Source of the DNA: CAYMEV01 sp964431655 [NCBI: uncultured bacterium]
GTDB taxonomy: Bacteria; CAYMEV01
DNA length: 27,896 nucleotides
Assembly (NCBI GenBank): GCA_964431655.1
Contig: CAYSKJ010000023.1
Location: 1-27,896, forward strand
Direction: 5' to 3'
Shown: positions 7,583-16,365 of the stretch, piece after piece
How the letters are laid out: each line of letters opens with the position of its first letter
Position numbering within the stretch: the first letter of the stretch is position 1
The notes under the pieces: model-generated
Told to the model about the DNA's origin: nothing
What the model saw: only the letters and a program-made list of their open reading frames with translations
Databases searched by the model: none
Translations under genes and position numbers: made by a program

Positions 7583-9462
7583 ATAACGAAGAACATGTTC
7601 CAACAGACAGCCTAATCCGCAACAAACTGCTCAGCTGTAATCTATCAAGGGATTCCGGCCATTTTGACACAGACTCCGAACTATTTGAAAGAATCATAAA
7701 GCATTTTGACAAGATATACCGGTCATCAGGTCTGGACTTTATTGTTTTCACCATTAACTCATGCCTGGACGTTTCGGTTCAGGCCTATTCACCGGAATGC
7801 AATACGGATATTTTGAGAAAAAGCATTCCCCAAATAGGTGCAGAGAGGATAAAGGAGCTGTTCTATGCAGATTTCAACAGCATGGTTTTCCCCCTTGAAG
7901 ACAATAAAGTGTTTTGGGTTTCAAAAATTTATTCAGATAATGCCGAAGCTATTTTCATGGGTATTTACGGCCCTGACAGCGCTGACATCTCCAGCAGCCT
8001 GTTTGCAGGGCTCTCGGAAAGTTTTCTTATAATAAGCAATAAGCTAAGGACCCACAGGGAAATGCTCAGACTCAAAATCGACAACAAATCCCTCAGGTTT
8101 TCCATAAATCTTCTTAGGGTGACAAATCAGATAAATGAATTTCTTATCAGGAGCATGGATGAAGACGACATTTATTCAATTCTTCTTCTGGGCATCACCG
8201 CAGGCCAGGGACTTGGATTTAACCGGTGCTTCATATTCAGGCTCAGCAGTGATAAAGATACTCTGGTTGGAGAAAGGGCTATTGGCCCACTCGACCCCTT
8301 CGAAGCGCAGACCACATGGGAGAAGGTTGAAAAGCAGTATGCCAGCTTTAAGGATATACTTTCCAGCTTCAGGAGTGCTGATATCATTGATATGAGATCA
8401 AATAAACTTATAAAGAGAATAAGCATCTCAATTAAAAGCGATGCTTATAACCCTTTCAAGGATATATTCAGTTATAACCAGCCGATGTTCATACAGTTTA
8501 TCGACCCATTTTACCGTTTTGCCAGAGATTTCTTCGACCTTACAGGGATAACCTCCTTTGTTGCCTATCCCATAAAGATTCAGCAGGAGGAAATAGGGAT
8601 AATAATAGCTGACAACCGGTTTACTAATAAATACCCTTCCAATGACGAACTTCAGCTGCTTCAGACAATAATACTGCAGGCATCAGCAATAATCCAGAAT
8701 ATCCGCCTGTATGAGCAGTTAAATAAAAAGATGGAATCTATCAAATCCACACAGAAAGAGATAAACGAAAACAGAGAAAAACTATATATGGCTGAGAAAT
8801 ACTCAATAGCTGGAGAAATACTGGAAAAGATCGCCCATACGCTAAAGAATCCTCTGGTCACTATTGGCGGTTTTTCCCGGAGTCTTCAGAAGCCCAATAT
8901 TTCTGAGCAGAAACGGAAACAGTATGCATCCATTCTCCTGAAAGAAGTTCAGAGAATTGAAAAAATACTGGAGGATGTGCTGAATTTCTCAAAGGAAACC
9001 GCTCCTGACCTTAAACTCCACGATATTAATGAAATTATCAGAGAGTCCGCGGGCATACTCTCCCAGGAGATTGAGCAGGAAAAAGCAAAGCTGAGCCTCG
9101 AGTTAAACAGCCTTCTTCCAAATATAATGGTCGACAAAAGCCAGATAAACCAGGTAATAATCAATATTATACGTAATGCCTTTTATGCAGCCAGGAAAAT
9201 AGGCAAAACACCTGAAATACAGATAGAAAGCATCAGATCCGGTGAATTTATTGTTATTTCCGTTTCAGATAACGGTATGGGCATAGCCGAAGAACACATC
9301 GATAAACTATTCAATGCCTTTTTTTCCACAAAGGAGATCGGTACAGGCCTGGGCCTCACCATAAGCGGTCAGATAATAAGAAACCACAAGGGACATCTTA
9401 CTGTCAAAAGCGAGCCCGATAAGGGTTCCACCTTCAGTATACACCTCCCCATAGAACAGTGA
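7579..9462 (+). CDS. Soluble GAF-domain sensor histidine kinase
   Basis: This 627-aa kinase has no signal peptide or membrane helix, so it should sense a cytoplasmic cue. Residues about 35-155 form an uncharacterised N-terminal domain that may be a degenerate GAF. Residues about 185-375 form a GAF-like domain. A coiled coil (about 376-410) leads into a HisKA dimerisation domain with phospho-acceptor His420 (IAHTLKNPL) and an HATPase domain: N box around Asn533, DNGMG at 564-568, FFSTKEIGTGLGL at 581-593. All catalytic boxes look intact. No response regulator gene is adjacent, so it is an orphan kinase here. It is divergent from the csgG-like gene and converges on the PilB-like gene with a 15-base gap. 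The signal is unknown. Confidence 0.92.
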   Translation: MDNEEHVPTDSLIRNKLLSCNLSRDSGHFDTDSELFERIIKHFDKIYRSSGLDFIVFTINSCLDVSVQAYSPECNTDILRKSIPQIGAERIKELFYADFNSMVFPLEDNKVFWVSKIYSDNAEAIFMGIYGPDSADISSSLFAGLSESFLIISNKLRTHREMLRLKIDNKSLRFSINLLRVTNQINEFLIRSMDEDDIYSILLLGITAGQGLGFNRCFIFRLSSDKDTLVGERAIGPLDPFEAQTTWEKVEKQYASFKDILSSFRSADIIDMRSNKLIKRISISIKSDAYNPFKDIFSYNQPMFIQFIDPFYRFARDFFDLTGITSFVAYPIKIQQEEIGIIIADNRFTNKYPSNDELQLLQTIILQASAIIQNIRLYEQLNKKMESIKSTQKEINENREKLYMAEKYSIAGEILEKIAHTLKNPLVTIGGFSRSLQKPNISEQKRKQYASILLKEVQRIEKILEDVLNFSKETAPDLKLHDINEIIRESAGILSQEIEQEKAKLSLELNSLLPNIMVDKSQINQVIINIIRNAFYAARKIGKTPEIQIESIRSGEFIVISVSDNGMGIAEEHIDKLFNAFFSTKEIGTGLGLTISGQIIRNHKGHLTVKSEPDKGSTFSIHLPIEQ

Positions 9463-9477
9463 TGCCGTATATTGCTT

Positions 9478-10662
9478 TTACGCGATGGATGCTGAGCTCA
9501 GCACTTCTTCCAGAGTAACAATACCGCTTAAAGCCTTTTTTATGCCATCCTGCAGCAACTGGACCATTCCTGATTTGCGCAAAGCATTCCTTATATCAGC
9601 TTCGGATGCCCTCTTTATTATAAGATCTCTGATCAGGTCGTTTACAAGCATAAGCTCAAATATGCCCGCCCTGCCACGGGTGCCCTTAAAATTACAATAT
9701 TCACATCCCCTGCCCCTGTAAAAGGGAACTTCCTTTGTGTTCACCTGGATACCAAATTTTTCCAAATAATCGGAGGATACAAAATACTCCTCCTTGCACC
9801 TGTCGCAAACCTTGCGTATAAGCCTCTGGGCAAGCACTCCAATAACCGATGCTGATATAAGAAACGGCTCGACTCCCATATCCATGAGCCGTGTGATGGT
9901 GGCAGGGGCGTTATTTGTATGCAGGGTTGAAAATACCAGGTGGCCGGTAAGAGCACCCTGTATGGCAATATTGACAGTTTCCAGGTCCCTCATTTCCCCT
10001 ACCATTATTATATCAGGATCCTGTCTCAGGATGGACCGAAGTCCGGCAGCAAATGAAAAACCCGCCTTGGGGTTTATCTGGCCCTGGTCAATTCCCTCCA
10101 GCTGGTATTCAACCGGGTCTTCCAGGGTAACAATATTCTTTTCCACATCCTTAATGGCATTAAGGCTGGAATAGAGGGTTGATGTCTTTCCGCTCCCCGT
10201 GGGACCTGTCACAAGAACCATGCCGTTTGGCCTGTAGATAACTTCATTCCATTTTCCAAGCATACCCGGTTCGAAACCTAGATCCGTAAGGTCAATCTTC
10301 ATCTGGGATTCATCCAGGAGCCTGATAACAATTTTTTCACCTTTTACAGTGGGAAAGGAGGAGACCCTGAAATCAATATTCCTGCCCATGACTTTTACTC
10401 TGAACCTTCCATCCTGGGGAATCCTTTTTTCAGCTATATCCATTTTTGAGAGTATCTTGAGCCTGGATATAATAGCAGGTTCAATGGACTTTGGTATCCT
10501 GTCCTTCTCAACGAGTTTTCCGTCAATTCTAAGCCTGAGCCAGAGATAGTCCTCCTTGGGGCCGAAATGGATATCGGAAGCGCCCTCCTGTATTGCCATG
10601 GACATTATCTGTTCAACTATCTTGGGGGCATTGGCCTGATTTTCATAAATATTGTTTTCCAT
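9478..10662 (-). CDS. PilB/GspE-family secretion or pilus ATPase, short form
   Basis: A 394-aa type II secretion / type IV pilus assembly ATPase. Residues about 12-115 are the N2E domain. The ATPase core has Walker A GPTGSGKT (153-160), the Asp box LEDPVEYQ (180-187), Walker B DPDIIMVGEMRD (215-226) and the His box GHLVFSTLHT (240-249). Four zinc-binding cysteines (286, 289, 320, 323) form the CM motif typical of PilB/GspE and absent from PilT retraction ATPases. The usual N1E domain, which docks to the inner-membrane platform, is missing. The ATG overlaps the stop of the upstream TPR gene (TAATG). No pilC/gspF or pilin gene is in the window, so the machine it powers cannot be named. Confidence 0.92.
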   Translation of the reverse strand: MENNIYENQANAPKIVEQIMSMAIQEGASDIHFGPKEDYLWLRLRIDGKLVEKDRIPKSIEPAIISRLKILSKMDIAEKRIPQDGRFRVKVMGRNIDFRVSSFPTVKGEKIVIRLLDESQMKIDLTDLGFEPGMLGKWNEVIYRPNGMVLVTGPTGSGKTSTLYSSLNAIKDVEKNIVTLEDPVEYQLEGIDQGQINPKAGFSFAAGLRSILRQDPDIIMVGEMRDLETVNIAIQGALTGHLVFSTLHTNNAPATITRLMDMGVEPFLISASVIGVLAQRLIRKVCDRCKEEYFVSSDYLEKFGIQVNTKEVPFYRGRGCEYCNFKGTRGRAGIFELMLVNDLIRDLIIKRASEADIRNALRKSGMVQLLQDGIKKALSGIVTLEEVLSSASIA

Positions 10663-11594
10663 TACCTTTTACCTTCTTGTCTGATATCTGATAAAAATCT
10701 GACTGCCAGCTTGTTCTCAGGGTCTGATTCCAGTACCTTGCGAAATGCCCTTTCAGCTTCCTCAATTTTTCCAATTTCCCTGTAGCTCATGGCAAGATGT
10801 ATCCTGGATAGGACAAAATCCTGGTTTATGGAAAGCGATGATAAAAAAGAGTCTATAGCGCTTTGAAAATCCTTCAGTTCCATATAACAGACACCAAGGA
10901 TATGCATGACATCAGCATATCTTGGCTTGTGCTGGAGGTATTTCTGAAGCTCCGGCACTGCCTCCTTGTACCTGTGCTTATTGAAAAGCTCTATACCAAG
11001 CCTCAGATAAAGGCTTGTATAGTCATCCCTGTTCATTATAATATCTTTAAGGTCCTGTAATACCAGATCTCTCTCCTCGGCAGCCAGATGCCCCATAAGT
11101 TCTTTCACTATCCGAGCTTCTTCTCCTTCTGCCAGCTCTTCCAGCTTTAATGCCTGTTTACAGGCTTCATCGAAATTTTCCTCAAGCACAAGGAGTTTTA
11201 TCAGGTTTACATGGGCATCCTTGTATTTCGGATTAAGTTCAAGGGCTTTTTCCAGGTGTTCTTTGGCAGAAAGGTAATCCTTCATCGAAATTTTAAGTCT
11301 GGCTATAGAATTATGGATATCAGGAAATTTGGGAGCTACTTCATTAATAGCGGAGTATATCTCCAGAGTTTCAGCAATCCTGCCTTGCTGTTCAAGGTTT
11401 TTTGCATGCCGTATGCCGGACTTTGAAAAAATGGAGAGGGCAATCTTGTGGGAAAGCTTGTCCAGTCTGCTCTGCCTGCCGACTATATCCTTAAGCATGT
11501 TATATGCCTCTTCAAACTCTCCCAGCTGAAGTTTCAAGGCTGCAACATCAATCTTCTGATCCTCGGAAAAGGTTAAGAGCCTCTTAAAAAACAC
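10662..11594 (-). CDS. TPR-repeat protein
   Basis: A soluble 310-aa helical protein made mostly of tetratricopeptide repeats. Clear repeats lie at about residues 110-145 (SAKEHLEKALELNPKYKDAH) and 215-300 (AVPELQKYLQHKPRYADVM, then AIDSFLSSLSINQDFVLS, then AERAFRKVLESDPEN). TPRs form protein-binding superhelices. The start is GTG with AAAGGAG at ideal spacing. It sits between the 990-aa TPR membrane protein (23 bases upstream) and the PilB-like ATPase (1-base overlap), so a scaffold or pilotin-like role for the ATPase is a reasonable inference. The specific function is unknown. Confidence 0.88.
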   Translation of the reverse strand: MFFKRLLTFSEDQKIDVAALKLQLGEFEEAYNMLKDIVGRQSRLDKLSHKIALSIFSKSGIRHAKNLEQQGRIAETLEIYSAINEVAPKFPDIHNSIARLKISMKDYLSAKEHLEKALELNPKYKDAHVNLIKLLVLEENFDEACKQALKLEELAEGEEARIVKELMGHLAAEERDLVLQDLKDIIMNRDDYTSLYLRLGIELFNKHRYKEAVPELQKYLQHKPRYADVMHILGVCYMELKDFQSAIDSFLSSLSINQDFVLSRIHLAMSYREIGKIEEAERAFRKVLESDPENKLAVRFLSDIRQEGKR

Positions 11595-11617
11595 ATTTAA
11601 GCTCCTTTCAAAAATAA

Positions 11618-14590
11618 TTAATCCAAATATTCAAAATCTATATTCCCGGATGATTGCCTGGGATGGACAGCCGATTTAATCAGCGGGTCTATTTCGATAA
11701 ATATCGTTGTATTATCATCATCAATTTTGTACTTCTTCTCTATGCTTATATCTTCATGGGATACCAGAAATGTAAAGCTCATCTTCGGCACTATAAAGCT
11801 TACATAACCGTTCGTATTGGTAAATTTGGTAATATTCAGCTCCCTTACCATAACCTCCGCTCCCTCAAGATACTGGTTTTTTCTGGTTATGTAAACTTCA
11901 ACATAAAGCTCTTTTGAAAAATCCAGGACTATTTCTGATATTTCATTCTTTCTGATATTAACAGGCTCTTTCATTCGGAAATCACCGATTTCCCTTTCTT
12001 CACCCATAATCTCATCATACCTTGTAAGCATCCCCCGGAAGAGTGCCTGGTAATTTCCGACAACAAGCCTTGTGAAAAGGACTTCACCCATATCAAGGGT
12101 AGCAATCCTCTTGACAGGCAGAAGGGTTACATTCATTGGTATTCTCCTGTTTGGGGGGAATAGGATCCTTATCCTAAGGGCTCCATGGCCCCTTTTTATT
12201 GCCTGGTATCTGGCATATCCCCAAAAACTGCCTGCCATTCCTGCAAGCAAAGCAAAGACAATGCCTGTATACATCAGTATTACACTCTTTTTATAAACAG
12301 CAAAAAGCGGGATACTAAATTTTACAGGGCCCTCCATTCCCCTTCTATAGAAATAAATAGCAGAATTTATTAAACCCTGCTGGCAGTTCTCCGAATCATC
12401 CACAGGTTCGCCCCGGAGGTCCAGGAATATCATACCGTCGGATTTCAGGCTGGTTATAAACCTGCTTAATGAATCGGTGGAAATGAATGAAGGGTCATAT
12501 ATGTCAATATTGCTGTTTTCAATGTAAGAAAGTGTGTTTTCAACGGACTTTATCCTCAGCCTGCCTGAAATTAAAGCAGTAAGATAGCCTCTAAAGAAAT
12601 TTTTATCATATTTTTTGCCCTTCAGGTCCAGCATTAGAGTATTTAATGCTCCTGACTCCGGCATTGCAATAATAAGGTTATACTCATCACCTCTTTCATA
12701 GGTAAGACTGTTTATCAATTCATTGATATTTAGGTATGTTTTTACATAGGCATGATCAATTTTCATCTGGCTGTTAAGCATAGAGGCCTTTTTCAGATTT
12801 TCCATGCCTTTTTGAAACTCCAGTCTATCCAGCAGCATTATTCCCTTTATATAAAAATACTCATAATTATCATTCATTTTATCTTCTATATCTTTAAATA
12901 CCTGCATCGCCATGTCATAATTCTTCTGAAAATAATAAATTTTGCCAATGGTAAACTGGAAATCAATATTGCCCGGATCCATTTCAAGACCTTTCTGTAT
13001 CGATTCCAGTGCAAGCCTGAGCCTGTTAAGGAACATGTAAATCACAGCCATGTGTTTTAGCATGGCTGGGTCATCTAAACCAAGGCTGCCGGCTTTCTCA
13101 TAATAGGTGATTGCCTGTTCATAGTCTACCAGACTGAAATAGAGGTTTCCCATTTCATAATAGTAAAGGGGGTCGTTCCTGTCTATCTCATAAACCTTCT
13201 GAAAACATTCTTTAGCCTTTTCATACTCATTCCTCCTCTTATAGAGGTTTCCCAGGGTGATATAAACCTCGTTGAGTCTTTTATCGCCCGTTCTTTTATA
13301 GACCTGAGCCAGTTTATCATAAACATCAACACGTTCCGGATCATAATTAATTGTCTGGGAATAATAATATACAGCCTTTGTATGGTCTTTCCGGCTTTTA
13401 TAGATATCACCAAGCAGTTCGAGGCTTTCGATATTGTTTTTTTCCTTTGAAAGGATACTGTTGAGAATATTTACCGCTCTATCAAAGTCCTCATCAAGAT
13501 AGTATATATAGGCAATGCGGTTCTGTACCAGGTAATTTTCACTGCTTATTCTTAACAGGTCCCTGAGCTTACCCAGAGCCATTTTATAATCCCCTTTCTC
13601 CTGATAAGCCTCCGATATGCTCCACAGGGCTTGAGCGCTTGCCGGCCTCGTCCTGAGCACCTGGCTGAACATCTCTATTGCCCTGTCATACTCCTTCATT
13701 TTCAGATAACTCTGTCCCAGTCTGTTTGCTATCCCGGCATCCCCCGGGTTTTCCCTCAGGATATTCTGGTAAATCTTCTCGGCTTCTGAATAGTTCCCGG
13801 CTTTATAGTACAAATCTCCTTCCTTCAGGTTAAATTCACCAATGTCACCGAAAATACCCTTTCCTTCCTGTATAACCTGCAGGGCTCTGGTAAAATCTCC
13901 GTATATGATGTACAGGTCTACGAGATTCATGTAATTGTCCTTGTTTAGCCTTGAAAACTTTATAGAGTCTGCAAAAAATCTTTCCAGATTTTTAAAGACA
14001 TTATTGTAAAGAGACAGCTGAAGTGCAAAACTGCCATCGGCTATGACGCCCCGTGAAAGCATCTCGAACATCTCCAGGCTCTCGCCTGTTTTCATCATAT
14101 AAAGGGCATTTCCATAGCATATCAGGGCATTTAAAGACCGTGTTGAGACATTGATATAGCTGGAATACTGCTCTTTTGTGAGCTTAAGCTTTAAAGCCTC
14201 AATAACTATCTCCAGAAATTCTTTCTGCATTTCGTAAAAGACACTGCTGTTTTTTTTCAGGTTTGCACTGCTCTTGAGGTTTTGATGTATTATCTCAATT
14301 GAGCTATTAAAAATGCCTTCTTTTTCCCTTATTGTAAGGGTTATATTAATATCAAACTCTTCATCCATTATATTGCGGAAAAAGGGCAGTTTAAGAAGGC
14401 TTGTCCTGAATATTTCAAAGACAGCCAGGTCTATGTTCTCATACCTCTGAGTAGATATTTCTGATTCACCAAGCTTGAAATAGACATTGTAATAATCTTT
14501 GCCTGACGGATAGCAGACGATGCTCGCAGTTGAACAGAAAATAGCCAGGAAAAAAACAGCTGAATAAATCAATCTTTTTATATCTTGCAT
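11618..14590 (-). CDS. Large exported/membrane-anchored TPR protein
   Basis: A 990-aa protein with an N-terminal hydrophobic segment (about 7-25), probably a signal peptide or anchor. A long TPR array covers about residues 160-610 (for example YSEAEKIYQNILRENPGDAG). A less regular region follows, then a second hydrophobic helix at about 770-790 (VILMYTGIVFALLAGMAGSFWGY). A beta-rich C-terminal region (about 805-975) includes a segment like a carboxypeptidase-regulatory/CNA-type fold (VEVYITRKNQYLEGAEVMV...TNTNGYVSF). The predicted topology places the TPRs outside the cytoplasm and the C-terminal region inside, if the first helix is cleaved. It is the first gene of an operon with the 310-aa TPR protein and the PilB-like ATPase. 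The ATG has no Shine-Dalgarno and lies within the palindrome TTGCATAATGCAA. I do not recognise a named family. Confidence 0.87.
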   Translation of the reverse strand: MQDIKRLIYSAVFFLAIFCSTASIVCYPSGKDYYNVYFKLGESEISTQRYENIDLAVFEIFRTSLLKLPFFRNIMDEEFDINITLTIREKEGIFNSSIEIIHQNLKSSANLKKNSSVFYEMQKEFLEIVIEALKLKLTKEQYSSYINVSTRSLNALICYGNALYMMKTGESLEMFEMLSRGVIADGSFALQLSLYNNVFKNLERFFADSIKFSRLNKDNYMNLVDLYIIYGDFTRALQVIQEGKGIFGDIGEFNLKEGDLYYKAGNYSEAEKIYQNILRENPGDAGIANRLGQSYLKMKEYDRAIEMFSQVLRTRPASAQALWSISEAYQEKGDYKMALGKLRDLLRISSENYLVQNRIAYIYYLDEDFDRAVNILNSILSKEKNNIESLELLGDIYKSRKDHTKAVYYYSQTINYDPERVDVYDKLAQVYKRTGDKRLNEVYITLGNLYKRRNEYEKAKECFQKVYEIDRNDPLYYYEMGNLYFSLVDYEQAITYYEKAGSLGLDDPAMLKHMAVIYMFLNRLRLALESIQKGLEMDPGNIDFQFTIGKIYYFQKNYDMAMQVFKDIEDKMNDNYEYFYIKGIMLLDRLEFQKGMENLKKASMLNSQMKIDHAYVKTYLNINELINSLTYERGDEYNLIIAMPESGALNTLMLDLKGKKYDKNFFRGYLTALISGRLRIKSVENTLSYIENSNIDIYDPSFISTDSLSRFITSLKSDGMIFLDLRGEPVDDSENCQQGLINSAIYFYRRGMEGPVKFSIPLFAVYKKSVILMYTGIVFALLAGMAGSFWGYARYQAIKRGHGALRIRILFPPNRRIPMNVTLLPVKRIATLDMGEVLFTRLVVGNYQALFRGMLTRYDEIMGEEREIGDFRMKEPVNIRKNEISEIVLDFSKELYVEVYITRKNQYLEGAEVMVRELNITKFTNTNGYVSFIVPKMSFTFLVSHEDISIEKKYKIDDDNTTIFIEIDPLIKSAVHPRQSSGNIDFEYLD

Positions 14591-14697
14591 AATGCAAACA
14601 CAATATTATCTGCCTCTTGATCTTTGCCCTGGTTAAAAAAAGGCAAATGTCAGACGGCGGATATATGGAAAAATTTCCTCATATTAAAAGCCTTCTG

Positions 14698-14725
14698 ATT
14701 ATAATCCCATAACATTATTATGCAA
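14698..14725 (-). promoter_or_regulatory. Candidate promoter for the TPR/TPR/PilB-like operon
   Basis: On the minus strand TTGCAT (14720-14725) is followed after 16 bases by a perfect TATAAT (14698-14703). The predicted start near 14691 gives a leader of about 100 bases before the ATG at 14590. The rest of the 294-base gap holds no gene that I can support. Confidence 0.5.
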
Positions 14726-14780
14726 AAAAAAACTTTAAGCTATTAAGATAGAATAAATTAAGGATTTTAATGATTGATGT

Positions 14781-14820
14781 ATTATCAGGGCCTGTATTAT
14801 TATATACAGGCCCTGATAAT
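14781..14820. repeat. Perfect 17-bp inverted repeat (hairpin) downstream of the ferritin gene
   Basis: ATTATCAGGGCCTGTAT (14781-14797) is exactly complementary to 14804-14820 around a six-base TATTAT loop. It lies about 65 bases beyond the ferritin stop codon, so it is probably the end of the perR-rbr-dfx-ftn transcript. Neither strand has a proper T-tract after it, so it is not a textbook intrinsic terminator. A second palindrome, ATAAAGCTTTAT, lies next to it at 14822-14833. Confidence 0.75.
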
Positions 14821-14884
14821 CATAAAGCTTTATCCCTGCCGGATGCAGTATATTTCTGCTCCAGCACCTGAGAAATGATTTAGC

Positions 14885-15370
14885 CTATTTCCTCTTCCCA
14901 AGGTTAGAGTCAATCATAAAAAGTCCGTTGGGACTCTTCTGCACCATTTTCATCTTCTGAACAATCTCGTCAACCGATGCTTCCTCTTCCACCTGTTCAT
15001 TGACAAACCACTGCATGAAGCTGAAGGTTGCATGATCCCTGGTTTTAATACTTGCATCTACAATGCTGTTTATCATGGCGGTTACCTTTTTTTCATGCTC
15101 GTATGCTTCCTCAAATATGGACAGGACTGAATTCCATTCAGTCTTAGGGGCATCGATTGCTTTCAGTATTACCCTTTCTCCGCGGTCATAGACAAAATCA
15201 TAGATCTTTTTTGCATGGGAGAGCTCTTCCTGGTACTGAATCTCCATCCAGGAGGCGCACCCGTCATAGCTCTTTTCCCTTAGCCAGGAAGCCATGGAGA
15301 GGTAAAGATAGGCTGAAAATATTTCTGCATTTATCTGATTGTTCAAAAGGCCGAGAATTTTTTTATCCAT
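14885..15370 (-). CDS. ftnA: Ferritin (non-haem, FtnA type)
   Basis: A 161-aa iron-storage protein expected to assemble into a 24-mer that oxidises and stores Fe(II). Ferroxidase ligands are visible: Glu16 and Tyr23 in NAEIFSAYLYLSM, Glu49 and His52 in QEELSHAKK, Glu93, and the QVEEE segment around 126-130. The length and the helical pattern are typical of bacterial FtnA; there is no haem-binding methionine that would clearly mark bacterioferritin. GGAGG precedes the ATG, and the gene starts 2 bases after the stop of dfx. As the last gene of the perR operon it would sequester iron released under oxidative stress. The symbol ftnA (versus ftn) is a naming choice. Confidence 0.95.
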   Translation of the reverse strand: MDKKILGLLNNQINAEIFSAYLYLSMASWLREKSYDGCASWMEIQYQEELSHAKKIYDFVYDRGERVILKAIDAPKTEWNSVLSIFEEAYEHEKKVTAMINSIVDASIKTRDHATFSFMQWFVNEQVEEEASVDEIVQKMKMVQKSPNGLFMIDSNLGKRK

Positions 15371-15372
15371 GT

Positions 15373-15747
15373 TTATGCCCTCCAGAGCCCGTGAATATTG
15401 CAGTATTCCCGTGCAATGATATTATCAGCATCGGTTTTGAATATTGCCTCAGGCTTGTCTCCAGGTTTCAGGAAAACCCGGTATGCCTTATTGTCGGCAA
15501 TGATCTGTATCCATTCAATATAGTGCTTTTCCTCCATAGGATGATCGACACTGCCGACTTTCACCCTAAAACCGCCTTCAATCTTTTCTAAAACAGGAAC
15601 ATGCTTTTCTTTCGCTGCATCCACAGTATTCTCCCTGAAAAGCTTCATTTTTTCGCCACAACAGATCAAATCGCCCTTTCCTTCATGCAGCATCTCCACA
15701 ATGTTTCCGCAAATTTCGCACTTGTAAATCTCCATTCTCTTTGTCAT
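15373..15747 (-). CDS. dfx: Desulfoferrodoxin (superoxide reductase, two-iron type)
   Basis: A 124-aa superoxide reductase that reduces superoxide to hydrogen peroxide without making oxygen, typical of anaerobes. The N-terminal desulforedoxin domain keeps all four Fe ligands (Cys10, Cys13, Cys29, Cys30). The catalytic site has Glu47-Lys48-His49 (EKHVP), His69 and His75 in [11 protein letters not shown], and Cys116 and His119 in the family motif CNIHGLW. It is therefore the 2Fe class rather than neelaredoxin. AGGAGG precedes the ATG. It sits between rbr (29 bases upstream) and the ferritin gene. The peroxide it makes would be removed by the rubrerythrin, and rubredoxin at 26042 is a likely electron donor. 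Confidence 0.97.
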   Translation of the reverse strand: MTKRMEIYKCEICGNIVEMLHEGKGDLICCGEKMKLFRENTVDAAKEKHVPVLEKIEGGFRVKVGSVDHPMEEKHYIEWIQIIADNKAYRVFLKPGDKPEAIFKTDADNIIAREYCNIHGLWRA

Positions 15748-15776
15748 CTCTTATCCCTCCTTTTATTTGTTTATTT

Positions 15777-16352
15777 TTACCAGTTTTCTGCCAGAATTTC
15801 AAAATGATCCCTCGGATGAGCACAGGCCGGACAGACAGCCGGGGCTTTCCTCCCCTTGTGCAGGTATCCGCAGTTAAGGCATCTCCAGGTCACCTCTTCT
15901 TTCTTCTCAAATACTGTTTTATTATAAATGTTCTCCATGAGCTGGAGGAACCTTTTTTCATGCTGTTTTTCTGCAACTGATACATTATCAAACAGTGCAG
16001 CAATCTCTGAAAAACCCTCATCCCTTGCAATTTTTGCGAAAGAAGGGTAGAGTACACTGTATTCATGGTGTTCTCCCTGGGCAGCATGCCTGAGGTTATC
16101 GGCAGTACAGGATATAATACCAGCCGGGAAGGGTGCTTTTATCTCAAGGTCTCCGCCCTCAAGGAAGCTGAAAAACCTTTTGGCATGCTCTTTCTCCTGG
16201 TTTGCTGTTTCCTCAAAGATTTGTGATATTTGAACATAGCCTTCCTTTTTTGCTTTTGATGCAAAATAGGAATACCTGTTTCTCGCCATGCTTTCTCCTG
16301 CAAAGGAAATTAGCAGGTTAGATTCCGTTTTTGTGCCTTTCAGTTTAGACAT
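15777..16352 (-). CDS. rbr: Rubrerythrin
   Basis: A 191-aa peroxide reductase with an N-terminal ferritin-like di-iron domain and a C-terminal rubredoxin domain. Di-iron ligands are visible as Glu20 (FAGESMARNRY) and Glu53/His56 (NQEKEHAKRFF), with a second pair in the later GEHHEY and VAEKQHEKRF segments. The rubredoxin Fe(SCys)4 site is Cys158, Cys161, Cys174 and Cys177 (CLNCGY and CPACAHP). Length is normal. GGAGG precedes the ATG, and the gene begins 13 bases after perR, so it is almost certainly PerR-regulated. It works in the cytoplasm and receives electrons from rubredoxin or a reductase. Confidence 0.97.
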   Translation of the reverse strand: MSKLKGTKTESNLLISFAGESMARNRYSYFASKAKKEGYVQISQIFEETANQEKEHAKRFFSFLEGGDLEIKAPFPAGIISCTADNLRHAAQGEHHEYSVLYPSFAKIARDEGFSEIAALFDNVSVAEKQHEKRFLQLMENIYNKTVFEKKEEVTWRCLNCGYLHKGRKAPAVCPACAHPRDHFEILAENW

Positions 16353-16365
16353 ATTTCCTCCTACC

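Noticed and set aside
15157-15591. 144-aa plus-strand ORF
   Set aside because: It is antisense to the well-supported ferritin and dfx genes and has no recognisable domain.
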